A stretch of DNA of 64,000 nt from Maribacter polysaccharolyticus. GTDB lineage: Bacteria > Bacteroidota > Bacteroidia > Flavobacteriales > Flavobacteriaceae. This document shows positions 53,801 to 62,718 of this stretch, piece by piece. How positions within the stretch are numbered: position 1 is the first letter of the stretch; every line of letters starts with the position of its first letter. The stretch lies in the NCBI RefSeq assembly GCF_028882255.1, contig NZ_JARBUY010000003.1, positions 271,018 through 335,017 of the forward strand, written 5' to 3'. Under the pieces are notes generated by a model. It saw nothing but the letters and a program-made list of their open reading frames with translations, searched no databases and was not told where the DNA came from. A program made the position numbers and the translations under genes.

Positions 53801-54397
53801 GACTTCTTTGTCCTGGGCACCGCGTATTTGGGCCTCTTTTATTTCGGTAAGATCTTCGATTTCATCCTGAAGGTGTTCGGCAAATTCCTTTAATTTTTCT
53901 ACCGGATAATCCCCGGTAAAATTCACGTTCATTATGGGAAAGGACTCCGATATGTTGAGGTCGAATACATTGGGGTCTACCTTGGCGTTATTGAAGGTTG
54001 GCCAATCTTCAGTGGCCTTTTCGGTGTCTACCTCGTCTTTTACCTTTTGCTTTGCGGCCTCAACGGTAATATTTTCATCGAATTCAACGGTGATAATGGC
54101 ATAATCCTCCTGGGAGGTAGAGGTGATCTCAACGACATTACTGATGCCCTTTAGGCGATCTTCCAAGGGGTCGGTGATCAACCGTTCAATATCCTCGGCG
54201 GTATTACCGGGGTATGGGGTACTGATATAGATTTTGGTTTCCACGATTTCAGGAAAATCTTCCCTTGGCATGGAGAAATAGGATTTAAGCCCTATATAAA
54301 AGAAGATGCCGATCATGACATAAATTACCGAAGGGTTATCTATGGCCCATGATGAAAGTCCAAATTCCTTTTGGGAGTTTTTTAGCTGCTTGCTCAT
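50891..54397 (-). CDS. RND-family efflux transporter permease (AcrB-like)
   Basis: 1168 aa, longer than typical AcrB (about 1050). RND layout: two halves each with a large periplasmic loop and about six helices. An extra stretch with two or three hydrophobic segments lies near 535-590. The proton relay is unusual: Asp421 aligns with AcrB D407, but D408 is Asn422, and the Lys940 position is Asn1029 (GIVVNNGVV). Other RND subgroups show the same changes. It works with the adaptor and TolC encoded just upstream; substrate unknown. Confidence 0.92.
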   Translation of the reverse strand: MSKQLKNSQKEFGLSSWAIDNPSVIYVMIGIFFYIGLKSYFSMPREDFPEIVETKIYISTPYPGNTAEDIERLITDPLEDRLKGISNVVEITSTSQEDYAIITVEFDENITVEAAKQKVKDEVDTEKATEDWPTFNNAKVDPNVFDLNISESFPIMNVNFTGDYPVEKLKEFAEHLQDEIEDLTEIKEAQIRGAQDKEVEVAVDIHKMMAAKISFQDVISAIGNGNTTMSAGNLKSGGQRRTIRIIGEIEDPKELDDFVVKSEDGAVYLKDIATVTFSEEDKTTYAREFGQNVVMLNVTKRAGENAISASDKIKKLVEEQLENYYPADLQISIANDSSSRTLNQVDDLVNNIIFGILLVVTVLMFFLGFRNALFVGFAIPMSMFMSFMILNYLGVFVDGMSFTLNTMILFGMIMGLGMLVDNGIVVVENVYRLMDQEGMSRIEATKKGIGEIAYPIIISTATTVAAFVPLGLWPGIFGQFMIYFPITLSVVLGSSLFVAIFMNSMLVSRFMEIGEKELTRKQLVRLSIILGVFGMFILIVGGPVRGLGSLMILTALLFWVYKYVIKGAALSFQRVIMTRLEDLYEKQLKTALRGNNVYWYFGLTVLLLIITFMLFGMSIASGRTKIEFFPDNKPNEIYAYIEYPQGTAIEKTNKLTMDIEKRVFEVINRDKYKKGDFNFLVESAVSQVGEGAGNPYTDGGSTAEMPHRGKLTLSMREYKYRNGLDTEELRLQIQDALSGIYPGVAISVEKDVNGPPAGYPINIELEGKDYDQLINTAEDMRNFINSKNIAGIEELKIDVNKGKPAMEVLVDREKAGELGVSVGQVGQQLRRSLFGEKAGVFKKEGEDYDINVRFNEDLRYNKSALFNQNITFRDPANGQIMEIPVSAVASERNTSSFSAIKHKNNERVVTVYSQLKPGFTDAGAIVAEIQKEMEDFKDLPKDIKIDYTGQIEEQNKQMQFLVGAFFSGLGLILLILIFQFSGVSKPIIIMIAIFLSFIGVFGGLMITGRPFVIMMTMMGIISLAGIVVNNGVVLLDYTQILIDRKKLKLGLSDTELLSKEDVTETIVKGGKARLRPVLLTAITTVLGLIPLAIGLNIDFFSLFTEFDPKIYIGGDNVVFWGPLALTVIYGLIVATFLTLIIVPVLFSIEYRMKIRARDWRNRSKEVSA

Positions 54398-54409
54398 TGG
54401 TACAACGTC

Positions 54410-55579
54410 TTATTTAAGGATTTTTACTTTCTGGCCATTTTTAACGGTCCTTGCCCCTTCATTGATGATTTGGTTGCCATCTTCCAAACCGTCGATCACT
54501 TCGATAAGACCATTTTGGGTCTTCCCGGTCTGGATGATACTTCGTGTTACGACCGCCTCGTTTTTATCGTTTGGTTGGGAACTTACATAGGCGTATTGTT
54601 CCCCTGAGGCATTCTCGGATATAATGCTCTGTGGTATGAGTATGGCTTCAGGATTGGTATAGTCATTAAGTTTCACCTTCGCCGTAAGGTTGGGTTTAAT
54701 AAGACCGTTTTTATTGGGAACCGGGATTTCAACACGGAAAGAACGGTTACTGGGATTGATGAAATTACCGGTTTCCCGTATTTTGGTCACCACACTATCC
54801 CCAAGTACCGGAAAGTATACAACGGCGTCTTTTCCCTTGGTGATCTGTCCCAAATAGGTTTCGGGTACATCGACCTCGATATACATATTGCTCAGGTTTA
54901 CGATGCGGAATACCTCGGAGCCGGGACCTGGGGATACCACGGTGCCTTGGTCTTTTATGACATCATCCAATATGCCTGCGAAGGGGGCCCGTATGGTTGA
55001 TTTTTCCAATTGGCTTTCTAGCTGTTTTACCGCGTTATCGGAAGCTTCATAATTTGTTTTCGCCTGTAGGAATTGTATTTCGGAACCTATCTTCTGTTCC
55101 CATAACTTTTTTTGGCGTTCAAAGGTGGTCTTGTTCAATTCCGCCTGGGTTTTTAGCTGCTCCAATTGGTTGCCCAAACCACCATCATCTATTTTGGCAA
55201 GGAGCTGCCCTTTGGATACGCGTTGCCCTTCCCGAACATAAATCTTTTCCAATGTACCGGCCATCTCAGGGTAGATCAAAACATTTTGTTTGGTCTGTAC
55301 CTCACCCTGCAATTCAAGGAAATGGACAAAGTTTTGTTTGGAAACGGATAAGGTCGTTACTAGGGGTAATTTTTCTTCACCACCTAGAATGGCGATTACC
55401 GAATCCAGTTTTGTCATTTCTTTTTCAAGTGCCCTTTGTTGTTCGGAAATTTCGGTCTTTTTCCCCCTAATGGCATCCAAATCGCCCGTATCGATCAATT
55501 CGTCTACCGATTGTCCTTGTTCATTGCCACAGGCCATTGCCAAAAGAAGGGCGGGAAATGTATATCGTATTATTTTCAT
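54410..55579 (-). CDS. RND efflux periplasmic adaptor (AcrA-like lipoprotein)
   Basis: 389 aa. Lipobox LAMAC gives Cys17. Order: coiled-coil segment (about 30-65), biotinyl-lipoyl halves around a second coiled coil (EQLKTQAELNKTTFERQKKLWEQK, about 140-185), beta-barrel and membrane-proximal domain (STIRAPFAGILDDV, EVDVPETYLGQI, GLEDGNQIINEGARTVK). It links the permease to the TolC channel. acrB begins 12 nt after its stop. Confidence 0.93.
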   Translation of the reverse strand: MKIIRYTFPALLLAMACGNEQGQSVDELIDTGDLDAIRGKKTEISEQQRALEKEMTKLDSVIAILGGEEKLPLVTTLSVSKQNFVHFLELQGEVQTKQNVLIYPEMAGTLEKIYVREGQRVSKGQLLAKIDDGGLGNQLEQLKTQAELNKTTFERQKKLWEQKIGSEIQFLQAKTNYEASDNAVKQLESQLEKSTIRAPFAGILDDVIKDQGTVVSPGPGSEVFRIVNLSNMYIEVDVPETYLGQITKGKDAVVYFPVLGDSVVTKIRETGNFINPSNRSFRVEIPVPNKNGLIKPNLTAKVKLNDYTNPEAILIPQSIISENASGEQYAYVSSQPNDKNEAVVTRSIIQTGKTQNGLIEVIDGLEDGNQIINEGARTVKNGQKVKILK

Positions 55580-55606
55580 GGTTTACTGATTGTTTATTGC
55601 TTGTGT

Positions 55607-56944
55607 TTAATCGTTGTTCAATATGGTTTCCAAGGCGGTCTTGGTATTGATTACCCTTACCATGGATTGTAGGTATTCTTGTTGGGCCGAATACAATTGG
55701 GTTTGTGCCTGTCGCAGTTCAAAACTGCTGGCCAAACCTTCGAAATATTTTATTTCGTTCTTTTTCTCAATACGTTCTGCCAGGGCCAAGTTGTTTTTTG
55801 CCGTTTCATATTCTTCAATGGCCAATGTATAGTCGCTCTTGGCCCGCTGCCATTGCAATCGGATCTGTTCTTGTGCCTCGGTGAATTGGGTTTTTGCCTT
55901 TTCCAGGGCAATTCGAGCCCGTTGTGTACTGGCACTACGTTTGAGCGAACTGAAAATAGGAATGTTCAAATCGAAGCCCAATATGGAGTAGTCGTACCAT
56001 TCTGGGTCACCTTTAAGGAAATCGAAGGAGTCGCTGTACGAAGTACTGCCGTAGTTTATATAGGCGTTCAATGTCGGAAGCGCCCTGCTTTTCTCCAATT
56101 TCAGTTCCAATGAACGTTGTTCGTTAAGATTGAGGGCCAACTTATAATCAACATTATTTTCGATGTTTAAAGGGGATTCCAATAAATCCAAATTTATTTG
56201 CTTTACGGTAAGGTCATCGAGGTTCTCGGTCAGTCGGGTAGGGGAGTCTATGGGTTTCCCGATCAACGTATTCAACATTTTAAGGGTAATGTCCTGTAAT
56301 CGGATTGCATTTTTCAATTGGCTTTCAACCGAGGATAACGTGATCTGCAATTGCTCAACGCTCTCCTCTTCACCCAGGCCGTTTTCGAAGATCTTTGTTG
56401 TCTCAAATAGGTTTTTTGCCAAGGTGGCCTGGTTTTTTTCGAGGATGGAAATACTCTCTTGGGCCAAAAGGACATTCCCATAGGCCTCTACCACGGCCTT
56501 ACGCACCTCAAGGTCTGTTTTCTCCTTATTGTTGGCACTGTAGTTCAAAAAGGTTTTGGTGGCCTGTACGCCCACGATATAGGTGCCGTCGAATATTTGT
56601 TGCGACAAGGTAGCCGAAGCGGATACTTGTTGGGGTTCGCTAAAGATAACCGGTTCAAAAGTACCGGCTTCCCCACTGAAGAATTCTGCCGGAATCAGGG
56701 TAATGACTTGCTTTAATTGATTTTGATAACTTAGGGCCCCGCTGATCTGTGGTAGTCCATCGGCTATGGTCGCCCACTTTTGTTTTTGGGCGTCGATGAT
56801 ATCCCTATTGGCATTTATGGCACTGTAATTATGCTCCAGGGCATAGGTGATGGCCTCCTCAAGCGATAAATTTTCGGAAAGGTCTTGGGAATGGCCCTTG
56901 GCCACTATTAAAAATATGAAAGCGAGTATAAAACGGATTTTCAT
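55607..56944 (-). CDS. TolC-family outer-membrane efflux channel
   Basis: 445 aa. Signal peptide (cleavage after SQ near residue 20), then two OEP repeats of long helices with ALEHNYSAINANRDI and the duplicated IRLQWQRAKSDYTLAIEEYETAKNNL pattern. Forms the outer-membrane duct for the RND pump. Starts directly after the tetR stop (0-nt gap) and precedes the adaptor gene by 27 nt. Confidence 0.92.
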   Translation of the reverse strand: MKIRFILAFIFLIVAKGHSQDLSENLSLEEAITYALEHNYSAINANRDIIDAQKQKWATIADGLPQISGALSYQNQLKQVITLIPAEFFSGEAGTFEPVIFSEPQQVSASATLSQQIFDGTYIVGVQATKTFLNYSANNKEKTDLEVRKAVVEAYGNVLLAQESISILEKNQATLAKNLFETTKIFENGLGEEESVEQLQITLSSVESQLKNAIRLQDITLKMLNTLIGKPIDSPTRLTENLDDLTVKQINLDLLESPLNIENNVDYKLALNLNEQRSLELKLEKSRALPTLNAYINYGSTSYSDSFDFLKGDPEWYDYSILGFDLNIPIFSSLKRSASTQRARIALEKAKTQFTEAQEQIRLQWQRAKSDYTLAIEEYETAKNNLALAERIEKKNEIKYFEGLASSFELRQAQTQLYSAQQEYLQSMVRVINTKTALETILNND

Positions 56945-57550
56945 CTATTCTTGATTTGAGTTGATTATCGTATTCAATAGTTGTTGTCCTTTAGGGGTAG
57001 CGATACCTCTAATGTGGTATTCCAAATATTCATCCATAAGACTTGACATGGTAAACATTGTTACAGGAAATAGGACATGATTTTTAAGACTGGTTATGCC
57101 TGAGAAATAAATCCTTGAGATAAAATCCATATTAAGGTTCTTACGATAGATGCCCATTTGGATCCCTTTTTCAATATTTGACACAAAACAACCTTGCATG
57201 ACCTCGAATTGCTTGTTTTTAAGATTTTCAAAGATTTTCGGATAGTATTTCTGCAATTGATACTGGGGGGATGTTTTTTCATCCTTAAGATGTAAAAGCA
57301 CTATTTTTTTTATTTCGTACAATTCCTCAATAGGGTTCATTTGTAAGGAGCATACGTTGTCGATCTCATTCGAAATGGTGCAGAACAGTGCTAGGGTGCA
57401 TTCTTCCACCAATTTGGTTTTGTTGGGAAAATGGGCATAAATGGTCTTTTTCGAAATACCCAGTTCGTGGGCCAGATCATCCATGGTCACACTTTTGAAC
57501 CCTAGGTTAAGGAATAGATCCGTAGCCTTATGCAATATTTTTTCTCTCAT
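56945..57550 (-). CDS. TetR-family transcriptional regulator of the efflux operon
   Basis: 201 aa from ATG 57550 (upstream alternative starts would precede the -7 box and are rejected). HTH at about 20-45 (VTMDDLAHELGISKKTIYAHFPNK), then a helical ligand domain. First gene of tetR-tolC-acrA-acrB, so likely autoregulating. An inverted repeat beside its -7 box is a strong operator candidate. Confidence 0.9.
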   Translation of the reverse strand: MREKILHKATDLFLNLGFKSVTMDDLAHELGISKKTIYAHFPNKTKLVEECTLALFCTISNEIDNVCSLQMNPIEELYEIKKIVLLHLKDEKTSPQYQLQKYYPKIFENLKNKQFEVMQGCFVSNIEKGIQMGIYRKNLNMDFISRIYFSGITSLKNHVLFPVTMFTMSSLMDEYLEYHIRGIATPKGQQLLNTIINSNQE

Positions 57551-57571
57551 ATTTTTGAGTGATAAAGCGGG

Positions 57572-57611
57572 CAAATATAAGCAGGAAACTTGAAAAACAG
57601 TAAAAGTTTCC
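57572..57611 (-). promoter_or_regulatory. Promoter and candidate TetR operator of the efflux operon
   Basis: On the - strand a perfect -7 box TATATTTG is at 57579-57572. An 8-bp perfect inverted repeat GGAAACTT (57584-57591) / AAGTTTCC (57604-57611) with a 12-nt spacer lies just upstream, over the -33 region. Binding of the regulator there would block transcription of the whole operon. The rest of the gap to 57890 shows no gene. Confidence 0.6.
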
Positions 57612-57890
57612 AAAGTATTACGTTAATTTAACATCGCGGATGCATTTTTTCATGGTCTGTTATTGCCCATCCGTTTCGTTATGGGGAGCATGGCCTGCTT
57701 GCTTAATGCCTGTTTGAAACCTTAAAAGGCATAACTACCTTCTTCTTCCCGGAATTCGTCGTTCCGGTCATGCTTCGAAAAATCGTGGAGGGGACGCTTA
57801 TGGATTATTTTCGGCTTTTTGTTTTTGAAATGGAACTACTATGAATGCGTTTTGTGAAAATGGCTGTATTTTTGGGGAAAATCATTTGCA

Positions 57891-58865
57891 ATGCATGCCA
57901 TAGAACAGTATCGAAACGAATTCATCGGCTATCTTGGGGAAAAGATAAGTTCAAAGGAGCCTACAAAGCTTTATGATCCGGTCATTTATATCTTGGGACT
58001 TGGGGGCAAACGCCTAAGGCCCGTTCTAACCTTAATGACAACCGATTTGTTCGGGGCGGATTATCGGCAGGCCCTAGATGCTGCTTTGGCCATAGAGGTA
58101 TTCCATAATTTTTCATTGGTCCATGATGATATTATGGATGATGCCCCACTGCGACGGGGCCAGCGTACCGTACATGAAAAATGGGACATCAATACCGGGA
58201 TCTTATCGGGCGATGCCATGTTGATCCTGGCGTACCGCTTTTTTGAAAATTACCAAAGTGATACCTTTCGGGAATTGGCGCGGTTATTCAGTAAGACGGC
58301 TTTGGAAGTCTGTGAGGGGCAGCAATACGATATGGATTTTGAAACCCGGGATGATGTAACGATTCCGGAGTATTTACGAATGATCGAATACAAAACGGCG
58401 GTTTTGGTCGGTGCGGCCATGAAAATGGGTGGAATCGTTGCAGGGGTTTCCACGAAGGAGCAAGATCTTATTTACGATTTCGGTAAAAATCTGGGCATTG
58501 CCTTTCAATTGCAGGATGATTATCTGGACGCTTTCGGAGATCCCAAAACTTTCGGTAAACAGGTGGGGGGCGATATCATTGAAAACAAAAAGACCATTTT
58601 GTATCTATTGGCCTTGCAATTGGGGGGTGCCGAGGAACAAAAGCAGCTCCTCGATCTGTATTCCATTCAGCCACGGGATCCCGAAGGGAAGATAAATTCG
58701 GTTAAGGATATCTTTATTACGACCGGGGCTGCGGAAAGAACAAAAGAGGAAATCGAGGAGTATACCCAAAAAGCATTCCGTATTCTGGATACCTTACAGG
58801 TCTCGGAAGAAAAGAAATCGGTGCTCAAACAGTTTGGCGAAGGATTAATGCGCCGTGAAGTATAA
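57891..58865 (+). CDS. Polyprenyl (farnesyl/geranylgeranyl) diphosphate synthase
   Basis: 324 aa. First Asp-rich motif HDDIMDDAPLRRG (about 80-92), GGKRLRPVLTLM near residue 33, and second motif QLQDDYLDAFGD near residue 207. It builds C15 or C20 prenyl diphosphate from IPP and DMAPP; chain length cannot be fixed from sequence, but the convergent lycopene cyclase gene makes carotenoid supply likely. 52 nt separate the two stops. Confidence 0.93.
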   Translation: MHAIEQYRNEFIGYLGEKISSKEPTKLYDPVIYILGLGGKRLRPVLTLMTTDLFGADYRQALDAALAIEVFHNFSLVHDDIMDDAPLRRGQRTVHEKWDINTGILSGDAMLILAYRFFENYQSDTFRELARLFSKTALEVCEGQQYDMDFETRDDVTIPEYLRMIEYKTAVLVGAAMKMGGIVAGVSTKEQDLIYDFGKNLGIAFQLQDDYLDAFGDPKTFGKQVGGDIIENKKTILYLLALQLGGAEEQKQLLDLYSIQPRDPEGKINSVKDIFITTGAAERTKEEIEEYTQKAFRILDTLQVSEEKKSVLKQFGEGLMRREV

Positions 58866-58917
58866 TTACTTCGCATAAGGATTTTATGATTGGTGATTTC
58901 TGGCGTTCCTCGACGAT

Positions 58918-60081
58918 TTATATGTGCCGGAGCATCCTTTTGAACAAGGCCAGGATAAATTCTTTTTTCGGACAACCGGAAATAAAGCGAAAGTCCTCCC
59001 ACAAGTTTGTTTCCTCATCCAAAAATTTAAAGATCAATTGAGGGGGCCTGTTCTTGAAAAGGGTTTCAAAAATGTATTGTCCCTTGTGGTTTTCGGCAAA
59101 GAGGATATCCAAAAGAAGTAGGTCGTAAAACTTGAATTTCCGTTTGGGGCGAAGGGGTGTCAAAGGCTTGTTTTCTTTGATCAAGGGTATTATCTGGGCT
59201 ATTTTTTTTGAAGTATTGTAAAAAGTATACCCTGTACTGGGTTTGGTCCAGCCACCGGCAGAACCGATGAATTGGATCCTTTTTGTATTGTGGGACTGAA
59301 AATCATAGCAGGTCATGGGGATGCTCCCTTTTTCTTTTTCAAGGACTTCAAAATCCGTACAGCCATAAGTATCCCTTAAGTAATCCTTTATCCCATTTTC
59401 ATAGGCATCCAATGGTAAAAGATCTTTGGAGAACAGGGTATATTCCAGGAGGGCCTTGTTTTCGGAAAAAGGCAATACGTACATAAATCGCGTATTGTTC
59501 TTTTGTGGTATGGAGAAATCCATGAATATGGCCTTGTCCGGATTGAAGGTCGGCGCCTTGGTCTTTACCACCCAACCCACAAAATGTTGTTGCAAAAGGG
59601 GATATTTGGAATCGTTTTTTAGGGCATCGAAATCGAAGGCACTACTGAATACCCGGGTACCTGTATATTCCTTTTCGGTGGTGGTAACCGTCACACCTTC
59701 CTTGTTCTCATTAATGGCGGTAACTTCCTGATGGATAAGATCGATATTGGGGTAGGTTTTTATTTTATCGAGATAACACCGGTAAAAATCAAGTCCACGA
59801 ACCAGTTTGTATTGGTAGGGTGAGATATCGAATTGAGCTGAAAAACCTTGTCCACCAAAGAAGATGTTTTTCCATGATTTGGTCACGATATCATCAAATC
59901 GTCCGGTCCCTTTTTCCCAAAAGCTCCATGTACGGTCATTGGTGTTCTTGGAATCCTTATCCAAAAGCAGGATTTTTTTGTCCCGGAAATAGGAATCCCG
60001 ACCAAAGGCATCGGCGAGCATTAATCCTGCCGCTCCCGCCCCGATGATGATATGATCATAGTGTCCCGTGGATGGTTTCAA
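58918..60081 (-). CDS. crtY: Lycopene beta-cyclase family protein
   Basis: 387 aa. N-terminal FAD/NAD motif IIIGAGAAGLMLAD, then DRTWSFWEKG (a family hallmark), FMDFSIPQKN, a catalytic-region Glu in ALLEYTLFS, and GSAGGWTKPSTGYTFYNTSK near the C terminus. Converts lycopene to beta-carotene, upstream of zeaxanthin in yellow flavobacteria. It follows the TonB receptor gene by 60 nt on the same strand and is convergent with the prenyl synthase gene. Confidence 0.92.
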   Translation of the reverse strand: MKPSTGHYDHIIIGAGAAGLMLADAFGRDSYFRDKKILLLDKDSKNTNDRTWSFWEKGTGRFDDIVTKSWKNIFFGGQGFSAQFDISPYQYKLVRGLDFYRCYLDKIKTYPNIDLIHQEVTAINENKEGVTVTTTEKEYTGTRVFSSAFDFDALKNDSKYPLLQQHFVGWVVKTKAPTFNPDKAIFMDFSIPQKNNTRFMYVLPFSENKALLEYTLFSKDLLPLDAYENGIKDYLRDTYGCTDFEVLEKEKGSIPMTCYDFQSHNTKRIQFIGSAGGWTKPSTGYTFYNTSKKIAQIIPLIKENKPLTPLRPKRKFKFYDLLLLDILFAENHKGQYIFETLFKNRPPQLIFKFLDEETNLWEDFRFISGCPKKEFILALFKRMLRHI

Positions 60082-60141
60082 TTGTGAATACCTTAGAATG
60101 ATTCAATTCAAAAATAGGCATTTCGCTATAGTCTACCGCCT

Positions 60142-62424
60142 TTAATCCAATTGATAACGCAATCCAAAGAACGTGCGTATGCCTTGATTGGGGGCATAAA
60201 TGTAAGTTGGATCGAACGTCAAGGCATAGGGGTTGTCTTCCGTTGCGACAACATCCCCATTATCGTCATAGGTGACGTTTTCGTCAAAAGGGTCGTCTGC
60301 CCGTGCTATGATAAAGGGATTCCCTTTATTGGGGGTCCAATCCAATAGGTTCTTAACGCCTGCATAAAATTCAAAATGCCTTAGGCCTTTATAGGTGAAT
60401 TGGACATTCTGAATACTCCAAACCGGGGAATATTCGTCCCTAGGGTCCAAATCACCCAGCAGTGGTAAGCGCATGGGCCCGTAAAGATTTCCGGTATAGT
60501 CCATGCTCAGGTTCCAGGGCTGATAGGTATAGGATACGTTCCAAGTACCGGCGTAGCGCTCTGTCAGGATCTGATCTTGAGTGATGCCGTTTTCGGTATT
60601 ACTGACATCTTGCAGGGTTGCGCCAACCATGAATTTCAATCCGTTTGGTAAAAACAAGTCCATATTGGCACTAAACCCTTGTGATATGGAGTGGCCATCC
60701 AAGTTATCATAAATGATATAATTGGGGTCGGTATCATAATCCGGGATTATGGCGTTTGAGAACCGCGTATAGAATGCCGATAAATCCAAACTTAAGAAAG
60801 AACCATTGTCAAAATAGAATTTCCGTAAATAGTTTACATTGAAGTTTATCGATTGTTCCGGGTCCAGGTCTTCCTCAATGATCACATCCCTAGCCCCGAT
60901 CAACGCGGCATGATCTTCCGTAAATAGGTTGACGACCCTAAAGCCGGTTCCGAAATTAATACGGAAGACGTCATTATCGGAGGGCTTCCATTTATAGGCT
61001 GCCCTTGGAGTGAAAATATTGCCATGCCTCGAGTCATGGTCATATCGTATACCTGCCAAAAAGGAATGCCGCTCCGCAAATTTCCACTCATCTTGGACAA
61101 AGACCCCGGGAATCAACACTTCATCAACTTCGTTGCCTGAATCTCCGGTAGTTGCGGGAGTATCGTCATCATAATAGGTATAACGTATTGCGGAGCCAAA
61201 GAGTAGGTCGTGGTTGCCCATCTGCTTGTCCCAAGTCAATTGCCCAAAACCGATACGTTGGTAGGCAATGTATTTCGTGTCTCCATATCTTGAATCCTGG
61301 TGGTGGTCATTGTACGAGAAAGAAAGCATCATTTTCTCATTTACGGGAAGTTCATATTTACCGAGGATTTCCCATCTGCTGGTATAAATACTTTCACCAT
61401 AGATTTCATTTCCTCCCCGATATTCGGGGGTCCATTGCATTTCACCTCCCCAACGGTCCTCATAGAAATAACGCCCGGCCAAAGAGAAAAGGCGGTGGTT
61501 TTTCCGTTTGAAATTCCATTTTTGGAAAATGGAAATCCGATCTTGAAGGGTTAAATCGGTAAAATTATCGTCGTTATTGTCGATAGGGTTGCTGTAATTG
61601 AAATAATTGATTCCCAGCAGGGCATCCGCATGCTGTCCGAGGTTGAATTTGGTGCCAACGTCCAGGTTGAATTCGCCCCAATCGGAAACAAAACTATCGG
61701 CGAAAATAACGGGCGCCAATTCGGTACTTTTTGTGATGACATTGATAAGGCCACCGACTGCCTCACTGCCATACAGACTCGATGCGGGTCCCTTTACGAT
61801 CTCTATTTGTTCTATCAACGAATTCGGTATGCCCGTTAAGCCGTATACCGTGCCCAATCCACTTACTATGGGCATTCCGTCTATCAATACCAAGGTATAT
61901 GGGCCTTCAAGACCATTGATATGGATGTCCCCGGTATTGCACACGTTACAATTTATTTGGGGCCTTACCCCGTTCACGTTTTGAAGGGCCTCGAAGATAC
62001 TTGCCGTAGGATTCTTTTTTAGGAACGTTGGGCTATACACCTCAACGGGTACTGGGCTTTCCGAGCGGCTAACTGCCTTTAGGGTCCCGGTTACCACCAT
62101 TTCTTCCAATTGTTCGGTACTGGGTTTAAGTTCAATATTAAATATTTTAGACTCCTCCCCTTGCAATTCAATGCGTTTTGAATAGGGCATATACCCAATT
62201 ACCGAAACCACCAGATCGTATTTTCCCGGAACTAAGCCCGTAATGGCATAGGTGCCGTCATCAGTACTGGAAGTACCATGGCTCGTACCGCCCAAAAATA
62301 CATTGGCATATGGAATGGGAATACCCCCTTCGGTAATGGTACCCTGTATTTGGCTTTGTTGCGCGGTCAGGGCGAAAGGAAAAATCAAAAGTACGAATGC
62401 CAATAGGCGAAATAGTGGCTGCAT
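60142..62424 (-). CDS. TonB-dependent receptor with N-terminal carboxypeptidase-regulatory-like domain
   Basis: 760 aa from ATG 62424 (a GTG at 62430 would add two residues). Signal peptide ends near ALTAQ (about residue 22), then a regulatory-like domain (about 24-110), TonB box LEEMVVTGT, plug (about 120-230) and barrel ending FFGLRYQLD. The plug carries INCNVCNTGDIHINGLEGPYT with a CxxC pair at residues 159 and 162 next to the DGMPIVSGL loop. Substrate unknown; the Cys pair could bind a metal or form a disulfide. Confidence 0.92.
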   Translation of the reverse strand: MQPLFRLLAFVLLIFPFALTAQQSQIQGTITEGGIPIPYANVFLGGTSHGTSSTDDGTYAITGLVPGKYDLVVSVIGYMPYSKRIELQGEESKIFNIELKPSTEQLEEMVVTGTLKAVSRSESPVPVEVYSPTFLKKNPTASIFEALQNVNGVRPQINCNVCNTGDIHINGLEGPYTLVLIDGMPIVSGLGTVYGLTGIPNSLIEQIEIVKGPASSLYGSEAVGGLINVITKSTELAPVIFADSFVSDWGEFNLDVGTKFNLGQHADALLGINYFNYSNPIDNNDDNFTDLTLQDRISIFQKWNFKRKNHRLFSLAGRYFYEDRWGGEMQWTPEYRGGNEIYGESIYTSRWEILGKYELPVNEKMMLSFSYNDHHQDSRYGDTKYIAYQRIGFGQLTWDKQMGNHDLLFGSAIRYTYYDDDTPATTGDSGNEVDEVLIPGVFVQDEWKFAERHSFLAGIRYDHDSRHGNIFTPRAAYKWKPSDNDVFRINFGTGFRVVNLFTEDHAALIGARDVIIEEDLDPEQSINFNVNYLRKFYFDNGSFLSLDLSAFYTRFSNAIIPDYDTDPNYIIYDNLDGHSISQGFSANMDLFLPNGLKFMVGATLQDVSNTENGITQDQILTERYAGTWNVSYTYQPWNLSMDYTGNLYGPMRLPLLGDLDPRDEYSPVWSIQNVQFTYKGLRHFEFYAGVKNLLDWTPNKGNPFIIARADDPFDENVTYDDNGDVVATEDNPYALTFDPTYIYAPNQGIRTFFGLRYQLD

Positions 62425-62666
62425 GAACACAATATTAATTTAGACAAAATAAAAATAAGGGCAAAAATACGGCTTTGTTTCAATCCATAAGGACGATTCT
62501 GTTAATAATTTTAAGACTTTTATAGTTGGATATGCGATGTTCCGTACGAGGTATATTCGGGAAAGGCTTGATTGAAAGCCTGTTGAATATTAAGTGTATG
62601 GTGCCAAAGGAACTTTGGGAGGTGTTGGTTTCGTGGGCCTGTCTACTCTGCCATATGGTTGATCGC

Positions 62667-62697
62667 TTTGTAGTATCCGGGTTATTGTTTAAGTTTA
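62667..62697 (+). promoter_or_regulatory. Candidate promoter of the S9 peptidase gene
   Basis: TTTG at 62667-62670, exactly 19 nt, then TAAGTTTA (62690-62697; 7 of 8 to TAnnTTTG). ATG at 62719. Confidence 0.45.
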
Positions 62698-62718
62698 GCT
62701 TATCAATATTTTAATGTT

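Noticed and set aside
53366-53893. 175-aa + strand ORF inside the RND gene
   Set aside because: Antisense to a conserved porter domain; no independent support.
54997-55470. 157-aa + strand ORF inside the adaptor gene
   Set aside because: Shadow frame with atypical composition.
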